Source of the DNA: Ephydatia muelleri
Taxonomy: Eukaryota > Porifera > Demospongiae > Spongillida > Spongillidae
Assembly: GCA_013339895.1 (NCBI GenBank)
Contig: JABACO010000007.1
Span: 1,976,829 to 2,040,828 of the forward strand
Length of the DNA: 64,000 nucleotides
Direction of reading: 5' to 3'
Made by a program: the position numbers and the translations under genes. Below are positions 45,176 to 60,290 of the stretch, one piece after another. Numbering within the stretch: position 1 is the stretch's first letter; the number at the start of each line of letters is the position of its first letter. The notes under the pieces were generated by a model. The model worked only from the letters and a program-made list of their open reading frames with translations, was not told where the DNA came from and did not search any database.

Positions 45176-46463
45176 GGCTGACCGTATAAGTGGGCGAATG
45201 AATTGGCCAACGACTCGAAAAATATGAGTTTCATGAGTTTTTATACGGTCACAAGTTGCAGGTGGGAGTCACCGCTCCTTTGAATATCCTATATTTCATA
45301 ATCGAATTGCTCAAATGAGTTACTGATGAGTGCATTGTACAGTAGGCCTGCATGTGCACGAACATAGCAATATCCCTATAATTTCCTCAAATTAATTAAT
45401 AAATAGCCCGTCCCGTCTCTTGCAGATCGACCCATCAGAGGGTAACCAATCAATCTCATCTGCATCAAAGAACTTGGAAAGGTATACTGTGCTGCTTGCC
45501 CCGACTGAACGCATCATATAATTCTGAATTGGGACAGTTTTCCGCGAAAATGAGTTATAAAACTGCATCATGTGTGAATCGCTATAACTCCCAACGATTA
45601 ACGCTATCGACATCCGATTTTCAATACTACACTACACCATTGCCAAGTGTATATAATGCACACGCGAGAACCAAGTACTGATAGCTATGTAATAAAAATA
45701 ACAAAAACTCCTATATGCCTATACAAGAGGCATCATTCTTGTCCACTGCGTGCGTAAATACAGAAACAATCATGATGCATATTGGCATAACTGAATTGCA
45801 TATGAGTGATCATACAGTCTGCCCTCCTTATAAGCTCCATGTTTTGTTCCCTGAGCTTATATATAAGGAATTTGAGCTTGTAACGAATGTTGTTTTTTGG
45901 CGTGTACCTACAATAACATTATGAATTTAATTACGCGTCAAACACTATGATTAGACTGCATTTTGTCCTGCAAACACACTAGATGCCTAAAATCCTCCTC
46001 TGAAAAGATGCTCCCACAAACTGTAAAAGACTAGACACTGTCCTTTGTCCCAGGTTATGAATTAATTTAGGTACACACCCCTGAGCTTATGAGGGAACGA
46101 GCTTATAAAGTGGTGCGCTTATAAGAAGGGCAGACTGTACCATGCCGCATATCACATATCACTGTGTACATAAGCTGTCGTCAACAGCGTTTATATGATC
46201 GTGTCCTACTTTGTCCTACTCCGATACATCACGTGCGATTTGGACTCCTACACCTCACGCCATCACTGATCTCTCAGCTAACGCATAAGCATGCAATCAC
46301 GTGATCGACAGTTGTAGTGAAAGGGGTACAGGGGCCACACATGGCCACAGTATGCACAAGTAGAGACAATTAGTACATTTATGTACACACAGCTTTCCAA
46401 AAAAAAACGACAACAGGTAAAATAGGTGAATGGAATATGTTCAATGATCGTCAGGGCGACCAA
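45176..46463. other. Intergenic region with a MITE
   Basis: About 1.3 kb between the 7TM-like gene and CHMP5. AT-rich. Apart from the inverted-repeat element at 45815-46137, nothing is recognised. Confidence 0.6.
45815..46137. mobile_element. MITE with terminal inverted repeats, Tc1/mariner-type (TA target)
   Basis: A 323-base non-coding element. The left end reads CAGTCTGCCCTCCTTATAAG; the right end is its reverse complement with one mismatch in the first 20 bases. Both ends are flanked by TA. Inner parts also pair loosely (GTTCCCT and GAGCTTAT motifs on both arms). No transposase is present, so mobilisation would need an autonomous relative. Confidence 0.85.
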
Positions 46464-49780
<3,317 letters not shown>

Positions 49781-49944
49781 ATGAAGTGAGTTCGTAACCC
49801 AAAGGCAGTAACTTGTGTATACTCAGCAATAAAACACAGTGTTAATTACGTCATGCGTTCGGCACATGACTCTCACGTCACTTCCCAAATGGTCTGAGAA
49901 TTACGTTATACTATGCACTTCATATTATTTTTGGTCCCCAACAA
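49781..49944. promoter_or_regulatory. Bidirectional promoter CHMP5 / IGBP1
   Basis: Only about 165 bases separate the two start codons. TTACGTCA at 49846-49853, CACGTCA at about 49874 and TTACGTTA at 49901 are CRE/bZIP-like. Role inferred from position. Confidence 0.55.
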
Positions 49945-52900
49945 ATGACGCAAAGACCGTCGACTCCTTCGCTTGCCGACCTCTTCAAGAAAGGCTTTGA
50001 TGCGCAAAAGACTATCGAAAGCGGAAATCTAGCAAGCGACAGTAAAGAATATAAGGTTCATACAATTCCCATGGCGCGTTAGCTAAACGCGCTATATATT
50101 TTTTGAAGCACATTTTGTCTTCTTCCTCATTCGTGCAGCAATGCCTGGCTGAGGCCGTGTCGTCGCTCGAGGCTGCTACTGTGATGGTGAATAACCTTGG
50201 TTTGTTCAGCTCAAATGAGGAACTGGAAGACGTAGCCACTGCTGATCTCAAGTGCGTACTTAGGGATCACGTGCAATTATTTACCTTCGTGACGTAAAAA
50301 CGCATTCTCCACTCGACCCCCTTCCTTCCATCTTGTCAACAGGTACATGCTGCTTCCCGCGCTTTTGGCTGACGTCACTCTACAGCAGGTGGAAGGAGAT
50401 AGATTGAAAACAGTACAGAAAACGCTGGTACACCTCCTCCCCCTCCACACACGCCTATACGTTGGCTGGTACACCTCCTCCCCCTCCACACACACCTATA
50501 CGTTGGCTGGTACACCTCCTCCCCCTCCACACACACCTATACGTTGGCTGGTACACCTCCTCCCCCTCCACACACACCTATACATTGGGGGTAGCATTGT
50601 TATGTCAGTTTCCCCCTGGAACCCCTGCAAATCAATTATGGCCCCCTGGAACCCCTGCAAATCATTATAAACTATTATGGCCCGCTGGGACCTGACCTAA
50701 TACACTTAGTAGCACTGAGTCTAGCAATCAGCTCTGTTTCAAATGAACGGTATAGCTACATTGATCCTGTAATGCCCCCATGGATGGGATGCTTAAACAT
50801 CCTTAACGGAGCTTGTGTTATGTGTTAACCCTTCCTACATATCAAGGTACTGTCATGTCCGCTCCAGTCTACTCTTGCATCATCCAAACATGAAACTCAT
50901 CCTTGGTTTGTTTTCTTAGTCTTTTGACATCATTGAACTGTGCTGTCATCAGTGTAGCTGCTACAATACTCGATGCCCCTTTTCTGTAACCCTTTTCTAT
51001 AACTCCTTTCTATAATCCTTTTCTGTAACCTCTAGTTGTGCTAAGCCTGTGCCATGGAGTTACAGATGCCATTTGGGCTCCTTAGCCAAGTGTCTCTATA
51101 AAACAATGCCTTTGTGGCCTTAGGAGAATTCATTTGCAGCCATTTTCTGTACTAAACAACTTTGCTATGGAATTCACTTCCAAAACAGCACCTTCTTTAG
51201 GCACGTTGAAAGTATTCACTGATAAGCTTTGAAGCCGTTCACTTTGCTGTCATTGCAAACACACACACATGTGCAAATGATAAGATCTGTCCCTCTAGCA
51301 TGCTGGACATATGAGAGTAGCATCTGCTCTTCTCGTTACCTGTACAATCACTGTATAATAACTGTTTAATAACTATATAATAACTGTTTAATAACCTATA
51401 CTCACACCTACCATGTATTCACTCCGTGTAACAGATTCCATTTAATGCTCATCCCAGGTCTACTGCGTGGACTACCTACATCGATGCAAGGCATATTCCA
51501 TCACTAAGGAGGTGTGTGGGGTGGGGGTTGATGAGGTTGTGGGTGTGGCTCAGCCTGATTTGAGACGCACCTGCTATTAAAAGTATCAGTGGGCAGGCTG
51601 TACACATTGCATACACCTCATCACATGCTCACATACCACACACATACCCCCACACTACATGCTCACACACTTCACACCTTGCACACATCACACATCATAC
51701 TACATGCTCAACGCCTTGCATCACACATGCTCACACACATCACACTACACCGCAGCACAAGACACACCGCAGCACACCACACACCGCATCGCACCACACA
51801 CCTATCACACCAACACACGCAGCACACCACACACCGCATGCCACACGCACACCGCAGCACACCACCACACACACAGCACACCACACCCACCGCAGCCACA
51901 CCACACACCGCAGCACACACCACACCGCAGCACAGACACGACCGCAGCACACCACACACACAGCACACAACAACACCGCAGCACACCACACACCGCAGCA
52001 CGACACACCGCAGCACACCACACACACACAGCACACCACACACCGCAGCACACAACACCACCGCAGCAACCACACACGCAGCACACGACACACCGCAGCA
52101 CACAACACACACACAGCACACCACACACCGCAGCACACCACACCGCAGCACACAAACACCGCAGCACACCACACACACACAGCACACCACACACCGCAGC
52201 ACACCACACACCGCAGCACACCACAGAACCGCAGCACACGACCACCGCAGCAACCACACACACAGCACACCAACAAACCGCAGCACACCACACCGCAGCA
52301 CACGACACACCGCAGCACACCAACACACACACAGCACAACACACACCGCAGCACACCAACAACACCGCAGCACACCACACCGCAGAACAGACACCGCAGC
52401 ACACCAACACACACACAGCACACCACACACCGCAGCACACCACACACCGCAGCACCCACAAACCACCGCACCCAGCACACCACACACACAGCACACAACA
52501 CACCCAGAACCACACACCGCAGCACACCACACACGCAGAACACCATACCGCAGCACACCACACCTCAGCACACCACACACCGCAGCACACCACACACCTC
52601 AGCACACCACACACCTCACGCACACTCACCACACCTCATTCACACCAGTACCTCATCACACCCACACCCTCATCACACCCACACACAACATCACACCACA
52701 CACCTTCATCACACGACACACCTCATCACGCTGCAGGAAATTCCGGACATTTCTCCACCATCTGGTGCGTGTGCCCCGCCCCCCCAGAGAACCTTGGAGC
52801 AGCTGGCTGCAGGAGCGTACCGCCAAGATCACCAGACTCAAGCACAGAAGCAGAAGCAATGGAGAGAGCCCTTCGAGGTACGTCCTCTTCCCCAGTCCCT

Positions 52901-55128
52901 CACACCTTGCTGTTGATGTACAGGCATTCATGTTTAACCCCACTCCTAAATCAAACTGGTGGTTTTGTAAACCTGAGGCAATCCACTTATACATCATGTA
53001 CATGTATACACATGAACTCCACTCAAAATACACTAGCACATCAGTTATGCTAAGGGTTAAACGTCAATAAGTTGGACAGGAAGTGGGGATGTTAGATATG
53101 TGATCCTCTTCCTCCTTCATCCCCTTGCCTCCTCCCACTCTCTACCCCACACTCTTCTCTACTCTTTCCCCTTCTCCCCTCTTCCCCATTTTCATCTCTT
53201 CCCCCTCTCCCCTCTCCTTCCCCCTCCTCCCAACTCCTTCCCACCCCTCCTTCCTCCCCTCCTCCCCACCTCCAGGAGCTTACCAGCAGGCTGGATGCAG
53301 AGGGGGGAGGGGACCACGAGGAGGCCTTGCGAGACCACACCCTCACCCTCCTCAAGGTGTGGGTGTACAAGTGCCTCGACCTTCTCCGCAGTGCCAGCCA
53401 GGAGCTTGAGCTGCTAGAGTTGGGGCCTGTTGCCATGGTACCCGAGCCTTCACCCTACCAGACCTCCTTCAAAGCCTTTTGTCATCACTCGAGAGATGAT
53501 GCAGGTTAGCCACGCCCATGTCTTTTATGGGTGCACGTTATGGTCCCCAGGCTCATGTTTTAGGGCTGGGTACCCGAGTCTCCCACTATTACCTTTGATG
53601 TGTTTTGTACTGGTCCCCAGGCTCATGTTTTAGGGGCTGGGTACCCGAGTCTTCCCACGGTCTCTTTGGAACAGTTCTACAGGGATCGATACAAGGAACA
53701 AGCTGACGCCCACATGAAGTAATGTTCTGGGTGGGGTTAATATTAATTAAAGAAACAATTTAGTGTCTTTGATGTTTGAAGTTACCACACACATGGCTGC
53801 ATTGTAGGAAACCTTTCGAGGGCAAAATTGTTGCGAATTTCAGTTTTTGGACTTGTCATTTGGATGCGTGATATTTGGTCATGCATCACAAGAGGAGTCT
53901 CGCAAAGGTTTTTGTAGAATGTTCCTCCCAAAGTTTGCACCCTCGAAAGTTTTCTGTTGTACAGGGTTGCTTAAACCTCACCTTAACCAAGCCTGTGGCC
54001 AGGGCTATCTAGGCCAGGGCTACCTTGGCCACGGGTCTAAGGACAATGTAACATTGTAGTTGTTGTAGAACTTTATATCTGTAATATGTTAAATCAGTAA
54101 TATGGGATCGCTCTGCGAAAAGGGACCTAACGCATACTAATTTCCTGTATGTGCAATAGATGTATGGCTAATAAAAACTTTAGCGCCTTACAACTCCACG
54201 ACAGATCCTCCGATTGTCAGTGCATAAGAAGCAATGTGTAGAGAGACATGTAGATTATCGAAAAATTTGAAACCTTGAAGTAACATGTGTTAGGTCCCTT
54301 TCGCAGAAACGATCTCATATGTCCATTTTATACGGTATGTAATTAGAAAGCCTCTATTACAAGATGGCAGTTGTTGAAAGTGACATTATTCAGCTGAAAT
54401 AGTTTAATGGCTCAATTCAGAAGGTGTTATGACACCTTCCATTGTCTTGTCACATATAATTGTCATGTGTGCGAAAGAGGTTCTGAATTGCCTCCTCAGC
54501 ACACACACCTTGATGTATCTCCAGCCAATGGCAGCCATGGCTCAGTTTGGTTCTGACCAGTGCCAAGAGAGTGTTGCTCTAGACTAACGTGTAATGTAGC
54601 AGACATCAAAGTCTTGGTGTTTGTTTCAAATTACAGTTACCCTTGCGTCATCGACCTTGAGTGCACAGTTCTCATTGGCTGGTTCAAATCCCTGATGTAG
54701 TATACACACGGACACACATGCACACACGCACACACACACACACCATGCTCAACACCACATGTGCACACATACACTTCACACCCCCTTCCTCCTCCCCAGT
54801 TCTGCCCCCGGGGATCAGAGGTCACATGAGGAGGTGAGGGAGAAGATGAGGGAGGATGCGGCAGAGGTGGAGACCGAAGAGAGCCTAGACAAGCCAGAGC
54901 GTTTGACGATTACAAAGACAGTAAGCCATTTTGGGGTTGTTTTGGAGGGAATGAGGAGTGGACTGGGGAAGTGTCATATGACATCATAAACTACAGCATG
55001 TTAGGAGGATTGGGGCAAGGCGACTGGGGCTGGTATAAGATATCTTTAACCCTTTTATCTATTTTTAATCCTTTCTCCTCTCATCAGCACATAGGTACGG
55101 CTCAGGTAACAGGAAGAACATGGGATGA
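49945..55128 (+). CDS. IGBP1: IGBP1 / alpha4 (Tap42), PP2A regulatory protein
   Basis: Alpha4 binds and stabilises free PP2A-type catalytic subunits downstream of TOR. Exons: 49945-50055, 50139-50251, 50343-50427, 51458-51511, 52737-52877, 53276-53503, 53621-53718, 54800-54920, 55088-55128. Recognisable stretches follow vertebrate IGBP1 in order: LADLFKKGFDAQKTIESGNL, VNNLGLFSSNEELEDVATAD, RTAKITRLK, KPFVITREMMQ, GAGYPSLPTVSLEQFYRDRY, AFDDYKDTHRYGSGNRKNMG at the C-terminus (stop 55126-55128). Single-base frame breaks are needed in exon 5 (about 52820-52860), exon 6 (about 53450) and exon 8 (about 54890); conserved residues resume after each, so errors are likely. The third intron repeats the exon 3 donor in a minisatellite, and exon 7's acceptor region is duplicated just upstream. 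Confidence 0.88.
50422..50590 (+). repeat. 41-base minisatellite starting at the IGBP1 exon 3 donor
   Basis: Four units. Each carries GCTGGTACACCTCC, the exact exon 3 end plus 5' splice site, then CTCCACACACACCTATACGTTG. Confidence 0.93.
51740..52630 (+). repeat. ACCACACACCGCAGCAC minisatellite in IGBP1 intron 4
   Basis: About 890 bases of degenerate units of 17-20 bases made of CACACC and CGCAG. Each CGCAG resembles an acceptor end. The real acceptor (GCTGCAG at 52730-52736) lies about 100 bases beyond the array. Confidence 0.93.
53540..53658 (+). repeat. Partial duplication of the IGBP1 exon 7 acceptor and start
   Basis: GGTCCCCAGGCTCATGTTTT and the next 26 bases occur at about 53540-53586 and again at 53611-53658. 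The second copy is the real exon start. The first copy lacks one G and one T, so using it would break the frame. Confidence 0.9.
53719..54799. other. Long IGBP1 intron (about 1.1 kb)
   Basis: Two related sequences, TAGGTCCCTTTCGCAGAAACGATC (54290) and GGATCGCTCTGCGAAAAGGGACCTAACG (54104), are inverted copies about 180 bases apart, possibly ends of a small non-autonomous element. Otherwise nothing recognised. Confidence 0.5.
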
Positions 55129-55379
55129 ACAGAGTGCTTTGAACAGCAGGGCGTATTTTGTTGTCACGATGTGCACATGCCACACCCACACATCAGCATC
55201 TTGCTGTGAGCCACAGCATTTCTTGTACAGTTTTTGCAATGCACGAGGTTTTCCCATGAATTGAAATGTGCCTTGCATGGTTGGGGGTGTGGTTTAGCCG
55301 ACACCTTAGTAAACATAGGGATGATTTCTGTTGAACCTTGTAGGCCCCTGTGAATCACAGGATGATGACCTCAAGGTAA

Positions 55380-55491
55380 GTGTGGCTACCATGCACCCCA
55401 CAGAGCAAGGTCACCTTCATAGCTGTTTAGTGATCAGTACCATTACTAAACAGTTACGAAGAGGTGACCTCTGCTTGCATGGTAGCCACAC
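55380..55491. repeat. 112-base foldback (palindromic) element
   Basis: Outer arms GTGTGGCTACCATGCA and TGCATGGTAGCCACAC match perfectly. Inner segments also pair (AGGTCACCT with AGGTGACCT, CTGTTTAGT with ACTAAACAG). Lies between the convergent IGBP1 and AGPAT5-like genes. Confidence 0.9.
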
Positions 55492-55830
55492 CCACTGTGA
55501 GCTCATTACAACGTGATTAATTGCACCTCTGGAAGCTGATGAGATAAAGATTTTAAAAACTTCAGCTCTTCCAAATCCATGGAGGGGTGTGGCTTATGAG
55601 GGGCAAAACACTGCTCACATCAAGAGTGGACATTACGTGTGTGCGCGTGTGTGTGTCTCCATGGTTACCTCACCACCCTCATGTGCTTATTAACTCTGAC
55701 ACCGAACAAAAAACAAAAGACAGCTCACTCCAGCATGGCACACACAGCTACCACATCCCTAATAAGAGACTTCACAGAACCGTTCCACCCTCACCACCAC
55801 ACCCTCACAAGGTGCGCACACGAGCCAGTC

Positions 55831-58800
55831 CTATGGCGCTGAACAGGCCGATGTCCCCACCACCATGAGGCTCCGTAAGGTTGACGTCACCACGGCAACC
55901 AGGGAGGCGAGGTAGAAGAGGACGGAGGTTTGCGTGACCCTCAGGGGAGGGGCATGTTTAGCTCCGGCTGTTGTATTTGCCATCCGTGAGCAACGTGTGA
56001 TTAGCCTGCATGAGGTGGGTGTGGTGGTGGGAGAGGGGAGGAGGTGGGTGTGGGTGGGAGAGGGGGCGGAGGGGGGTGGGTGGGAGAGGGGAGGAGGGGG
56101 TGTTGTGTGGGAGGGGAGGGAGGCTGGTGTTGGTGGGAGAGGGGGAGGAGGTGGGTTGTGGTGGGAGAGGGGAGGAGGTGGGTGTGGTGGGAGAGAGGGA
56201 GGAGGTGGGTGTGGGGGAGAGGGGAGGGAGGTGGGTTGTGGTGGGAGAGGGAGGACGGTGGGTGTGGTGGGAGAGGGGAGGAGGTGGGTGTTGGAGGGAG
56301 AGGGAAGGGTGTGGAGGGAGAGAGGAGGAGGTGGGTGTGGAGGGAGAGGGAAGGGTGTGGAGGGGCGGTGGGCGTTGTAGGCTGGAGGAGGGAGGATATG
56401 TTAATGGCAAGTGGGAGATGGGTTGTGGTCACCTTTCCTTCTCATGTAGGCTGAGTATAGCCATTTCCTTTGTTCCTCGGGAGGTCTGTGGGGGAGAGTG
56501 AGGGAGGGTGTGGAGGAAGGGTAGAAGAATGGAGGCAAGAAGGGTTACACCAGTGGTCTCACATCAGGCAGGAGCTCTATGGGAATTCGTCTTGATGTGA
56601 ATGTGCACTTTTGTGCAGTAGCCTGAAAAGAATCCTTGAGCAAGAAGGAAGGGGGAGGAGGAGGGAAGATAGGAAGGGGGAGGAGGTGGGAAGATAGGAA
56701 GGGGGAGGAGGGAAGATAGGCAGGGGGGAGGAAAGATAGGAAGGGGGAGGAGGAGGGAAGATAGGAAGGGGGAGGAAGAAAGATAGGAAGGGGGAGGAAA
56801 GAGGAAGGGGCGAGGAGGAGGGAAGATAGACAATAGGATCACTCACTTGTGCATGTGTGTTGCGTGCGTGTGTGTGCATATGTGTGCATGTGTGTGTGCA
56901 TGCATCCATTCCCAAAATTACACACTTCACCACACGTTAATGTCATGAGCCCAGCCATGGGTTGTGTGTGTAGAGGGGAGAGAGCTGATGTCATGAGCCC
57001 AGCCATGGGTTGTGTGTAGGGAGAGAGAGCTGATGTCATGAGCCCAGCCATGGGTTGTGTGTAGGGGGGAGAGAGAGCTGATGTCTCACTGAACATGTCT
57101 GGAGCAGGCAGCCTGGCCAGTGTCTCTCTCTTGTACACCTCTGGGCCGTCATACATGATGGTGACATCATAGACTGCCTTGAAGTGCCTCTTGATGTGTG
57201 TGAGCACTAACTGGTGAGGTGGGAGTGAGGGAGGTGAGATGATGTAATGGAGTGAGAGGTGGGGATGATGTGATGGAGTGGAAGGTGGGAATGATGTAAT
57301 GGAGTGGGAGGTGAGATGATGTAATGGAGTGGGAGGTGGGGATGATGTAATGGAGTGAGGGAGGTGGGTGATGTATTGGAGTGGGAGAGGTGGGGATGAT
57401 TGTAATGGAGTGGGAGGTGGGGATGATTTGTGATGGAGTGGGAGGTGGGAATGATGTAATGGAGTGGGAGGTGAGATGATGTAATGGAAGTGGGGAGGTG
57501 GGGATGATTGTGATGGAGTGAGGGAGGTTGAGATGATGTAATGGAGTGTACCTCAAATCCAGTGGTCCGTGGTGGAGAGCACATGGTTCAACCTGGGAAT
57601 GCCTAGAGAGTGAGGGAGAGGACTAGGAGGGATGTGAGGAGGGGGAGGGAGGAGAGGGAGGGGGAGGGAGATGAGGGAGGGGGAGGGAGGATGAGGAGGG
57701 GGGAGGGAGGAGAGGGAGGGAGGGAGGGAGGGAGGAGGGAGAGGGAGGGAGTGGGAGAATGAGGGCGGGGAAGGGAGGAGGAGGGAGGGGGAGGGAGAAG
57801 GCGGGAGGGGGAGGGAGGGGGAGGGAGGATGAGGGAGGAGGGAGGAGAGATGAGGGAGGGGGAGGGAGGATGAGAGAGGAGGGAGGGAGGAGGAGGGAGG
57901 GGAGAGGAGGAGGGAGCGGGAGGGGGAGGGAGGAGGAGGGAGAGGGAGGATGAGGGAGGGGGAGGATGAGGAGGGGGAGGGAGGAGGAGGGAGGAGGATG
58001 AGGAGGGGGAGGATGAGGGAGGGGGGAGGAGGGAGGAGGGAGGGAGGGAGGGGAGGAGGAGGGAGGGAGAGGATGAGGGAGGGGGAGGAGGAGGGGGGAG
58101 GATGAGGGAGGGGGAGGAGAGGGAGGGGAGGAGGAGAGGGGGAGGATGAGAGGGGAGGGAGGATGGAGGGAGGATGAGGGAGGGGATGAGGGAGGAGGAG
58201 ATGAGGAGGGGAGGAGATGAGGGAGGGGGAGGGAGGATGGGGAGGGAGGAGGGGAGTGAGGGAGGGGAGGGAGGATGGAAAGGGAGGAGGGGAGGGAGGA
58301 TGGAGAGGGAGGAGGGGAGGGAAGGGAGGAGGGAGAGGGAGGAGGGAGAGGGAGGAGGAGAGGAGAAGGAGGGAGAGGGAGAGAAGGAGGGAGAGGGAGG
58401 AGGGAGAGGGAGAAGGGAGGAGAGGAGAGGAGGAGGGAGAGGGAGGAGGGAGAGGGAGAAGGAGGAGGGAGAGGGAGGAGGGAGAGGGAGAAGGAGGAGG
58501 GAGAGGAGAGGAGAGGAGGAGGAGGGATGGGAGTGAGGGAGGGGGAGGAGGATGGGAGGGAGTGAGGATGGGAGGAGAGGATCAGTGTTGTGCTTTTGCA
58601 AACAGTACCATTTGCACATATACACACTTGGTTGCAAAAGTGTCGGCTCCACCCCTATACCACACCCCATTTACCCAATGTCATGGCCTGTTCCTGGCTA
58701 GTCCTTATAGACTTAGGGTTCCTCGGGTCAAATCTGGTCCCCTCGGGAAAGATGACCAGCCATGTCTGAGGGGCGTGGCCACGATAACAGTGTCAACAGG

Positions 58801-59813
58801 ACACACCCACAAACATACATTGATATCCTTTTCAACCAGTTCATTCAGCCTTCTGTGAGGTACAGAAGGACACAATTGAAAATAAGCACACGTGTCACAA
58901 CACAATGCAGTTATGCACACCCACTTGAGTAAAGGCTGTCTCAGCTACACCTGCGCACAGCTTGGTCCACACAACTCCCAACAACCCTCCCACCCCCCCC
59001 ACCCTCCCACCCTCCCACCCCCAACCTACCATTTCACCCTCCAAACACACCTTCACCCTCCCAAACCCATACATTCCACCCTACCAACACCCACACATTC
59101 CCCACACACCTAATGATCTTCTCCTGATCCTTATCTTTGTGCCTCTTCACAAACACTCCACCACGCTGAAGTGGTCAATAAATGAAAAATGCCATTAAGC
59201 CTTCGCACATATCATGTAAACTAATAGACATGCAAAAGTGCATGGTACATAATGTTTACACATATTCAGCAGAGCCTCACATACACACACACACTGCTAG
59301 CTAGCCAACGGCTCACCGCTCCCAGCTGCCATCCGTAGAGGGGCACATACTTGAGCGAGTCCTTCAAGATGTACCTGTTCCTACCTCCGTAGCCCCCTTG
59401 TCGCAGACACAGCGTCTCGGCCACCACCCAGTCCACAGTGCACTGGTGGTTGGAGATGTACAAGACGTTCTCGGCGGCATCAGGCAGCGGGTCTCCATAG
59501 AAGTGAAACTGCACCAACACATAAGCGCACGGTGGAGGGGTAAGAGGAGGAAGAGGAGGAAGAGGAGAAGGGGGGGATAGTGGCGCCAACCGACCTCCAC
59601 TCCGGACCAAGTTTCGAACAGGAACCCCACCAGCCGCTGGTAGCTGGCGTACAGGGTCTCCTCGGCTCTCCGATAGCAGCGCTCCGAGAGCGGCAGGGTG
59701 AGGAGGCGGATGAGCGCCCACGCGCTGATGTACGTGGCCGTGCTTCCCATGAGGGCGAAGGCGGGAGGTACCCAGCGCAGTGCGAGGAGGAGGTGAGGGG
59801 CTGCAAGGATCAT
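55831..59813 (-). CDS. AGPAT5: AGPAT5-like lysophosphatidic acid acyltransferase
   Basis: Membrane enzyme that acylates lysophosphatidic acid to phosphatidic acid. Exons: 59813-59595, 59508-59317, 59165-59110, 58852-58819, 58765-58675, 57602-57552, 57210-57090, 56622-56563, 56485-56433, 56005-55831. The first exon ([14 protein letters not shown] ...) has hydrophobic segments. Exon 2 holds the acyltransferase motif [18 protein letters not shown] (NHx4D). Exon 3 has [12 protein letters not shown]; exon 5 has [14 protein letters not shown] (motif III, PEGTR). Later pieces [36 protein letters not shown] and PEEQRKWLY follow the AGPAT5 order, and the last exon encodes a hydrophobic C-terminus. Frame breaks are required in the exons at 57552-57602 and 56563-56622 and probably at the last exon's start. 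They look like sequence errors. The C-terminal end is the least certain. Confidence 0.85.
56010..56390 (+). repeat. G-rich minisatellite (GGAGGTGGGTGTGGTGGGAGAGG), AGPAT5-like intron
   Basis: About 13 imperfect units of 26-30 bases. It abuts the acceptor of the last coding exon. Confidence 0.9.
56637..56830 (+). repeat. Purine-rich minisatellite (AAGGGGGAGGAGGGAAGATAGG)
   Basis: About eight units, immediately upstream (minus strand) of the KVHIHIK exon. Confidence 0.9.
56940..57085 (-). repeat. About 50-base tandem repeat beside the AGPAT5-like exon 7 donor
   Basis: Three units, each with ATGAGCCCAGCCATGGGTTG (plus strand) and GAGAGAGCTGATGTC. The array begins within about ten bases of the donor at 57084-57089, and each unit carries CTGATGTC as found next to the donor. 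Confidence 0.88.
57213..57547 (+). repeat. About 27-base minisatellite (GGAGTGGGAGGTGGGGATGATGTAAT)
   Basis: About 12 units fill the intron between two AGPAT5-like exons. Confidence 0.93.
57604..58585 (+). repeat. Polypurine tract of about 1 kb
   Basis: Almost only G and A on the plus strand (GGAGGGAGGA-type with rare T), starting right at the acceptor of the exon ending at 57602. Confidence 0.95.
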
Positions 59814-60290
59814 GGCGTGTCCCTGTTGTGTGCCTTTGCTTGTACGATTCCCACAAGATGATTGGCACGTGCTTTTATCGTGCGGTGGTAGCCTCGTCCC
59901 CAGACTCCTTAAGCGTATCAAAGGACAACAATATTATCCAGCTAGTGCCGGAGAGAGGGTGGGATTACCGATCCGGGCTTCAAGATATGATTGAGGGACT
60001 CATGGTTTCAAATTGTATTCTAAGCGCACAGTATGCAAAAGCATTACAACAGCAATAAAGGCTGGCACTGAAATTCATGCATGGCTCTCTCGCTACAGTT
60101 TATATACGGTTTCAAATTAACTCCTAGTGACGTAATCGCACGAATCAAACGTTGTTCATAACTTCGTTACCATCAATTTTAAGCATCGGAATAACCAGAG
60201 AGAGTTGACATCAACGTTAAACGAATCTGTAATCTTTGCAAACACGGCTAGTTATTCGGACAAAGATGGTGAAAACAGCCAAGTAGACAT
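59814..60290. promoter_or_regulatory. Region upstream of the AGPAT5-like gene
   Basis: Contains TGACGTAA at 60128-60135, the reverse complement of the TTACGTCA found in two other divergent regions of this window. Role inferred. Confidence 0.35.

Noticed and set aside
54620-54720. tRNA gene (GGTTCAAATCC near 54676)
   Set aside because: No matching acceptor stem, D arm or anticodon arm could be built around it.
55343-55375. Small exon between CTTGTAG and GTAAGT downstream of IGBP1
   Set aside because: IGBP1 already ends at its conserved C-terminus at 55128, and the piece joins to nothing recognisable. The GTAAGT overlaps the foldback element.
57603-58670. Ser/Pro/Leu-rich or Glu/Gly/Arg-rich proteins of more than 300 codons
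   Set aside because: They are translations of the polypurine tract inside an AGPAT5-like intron.
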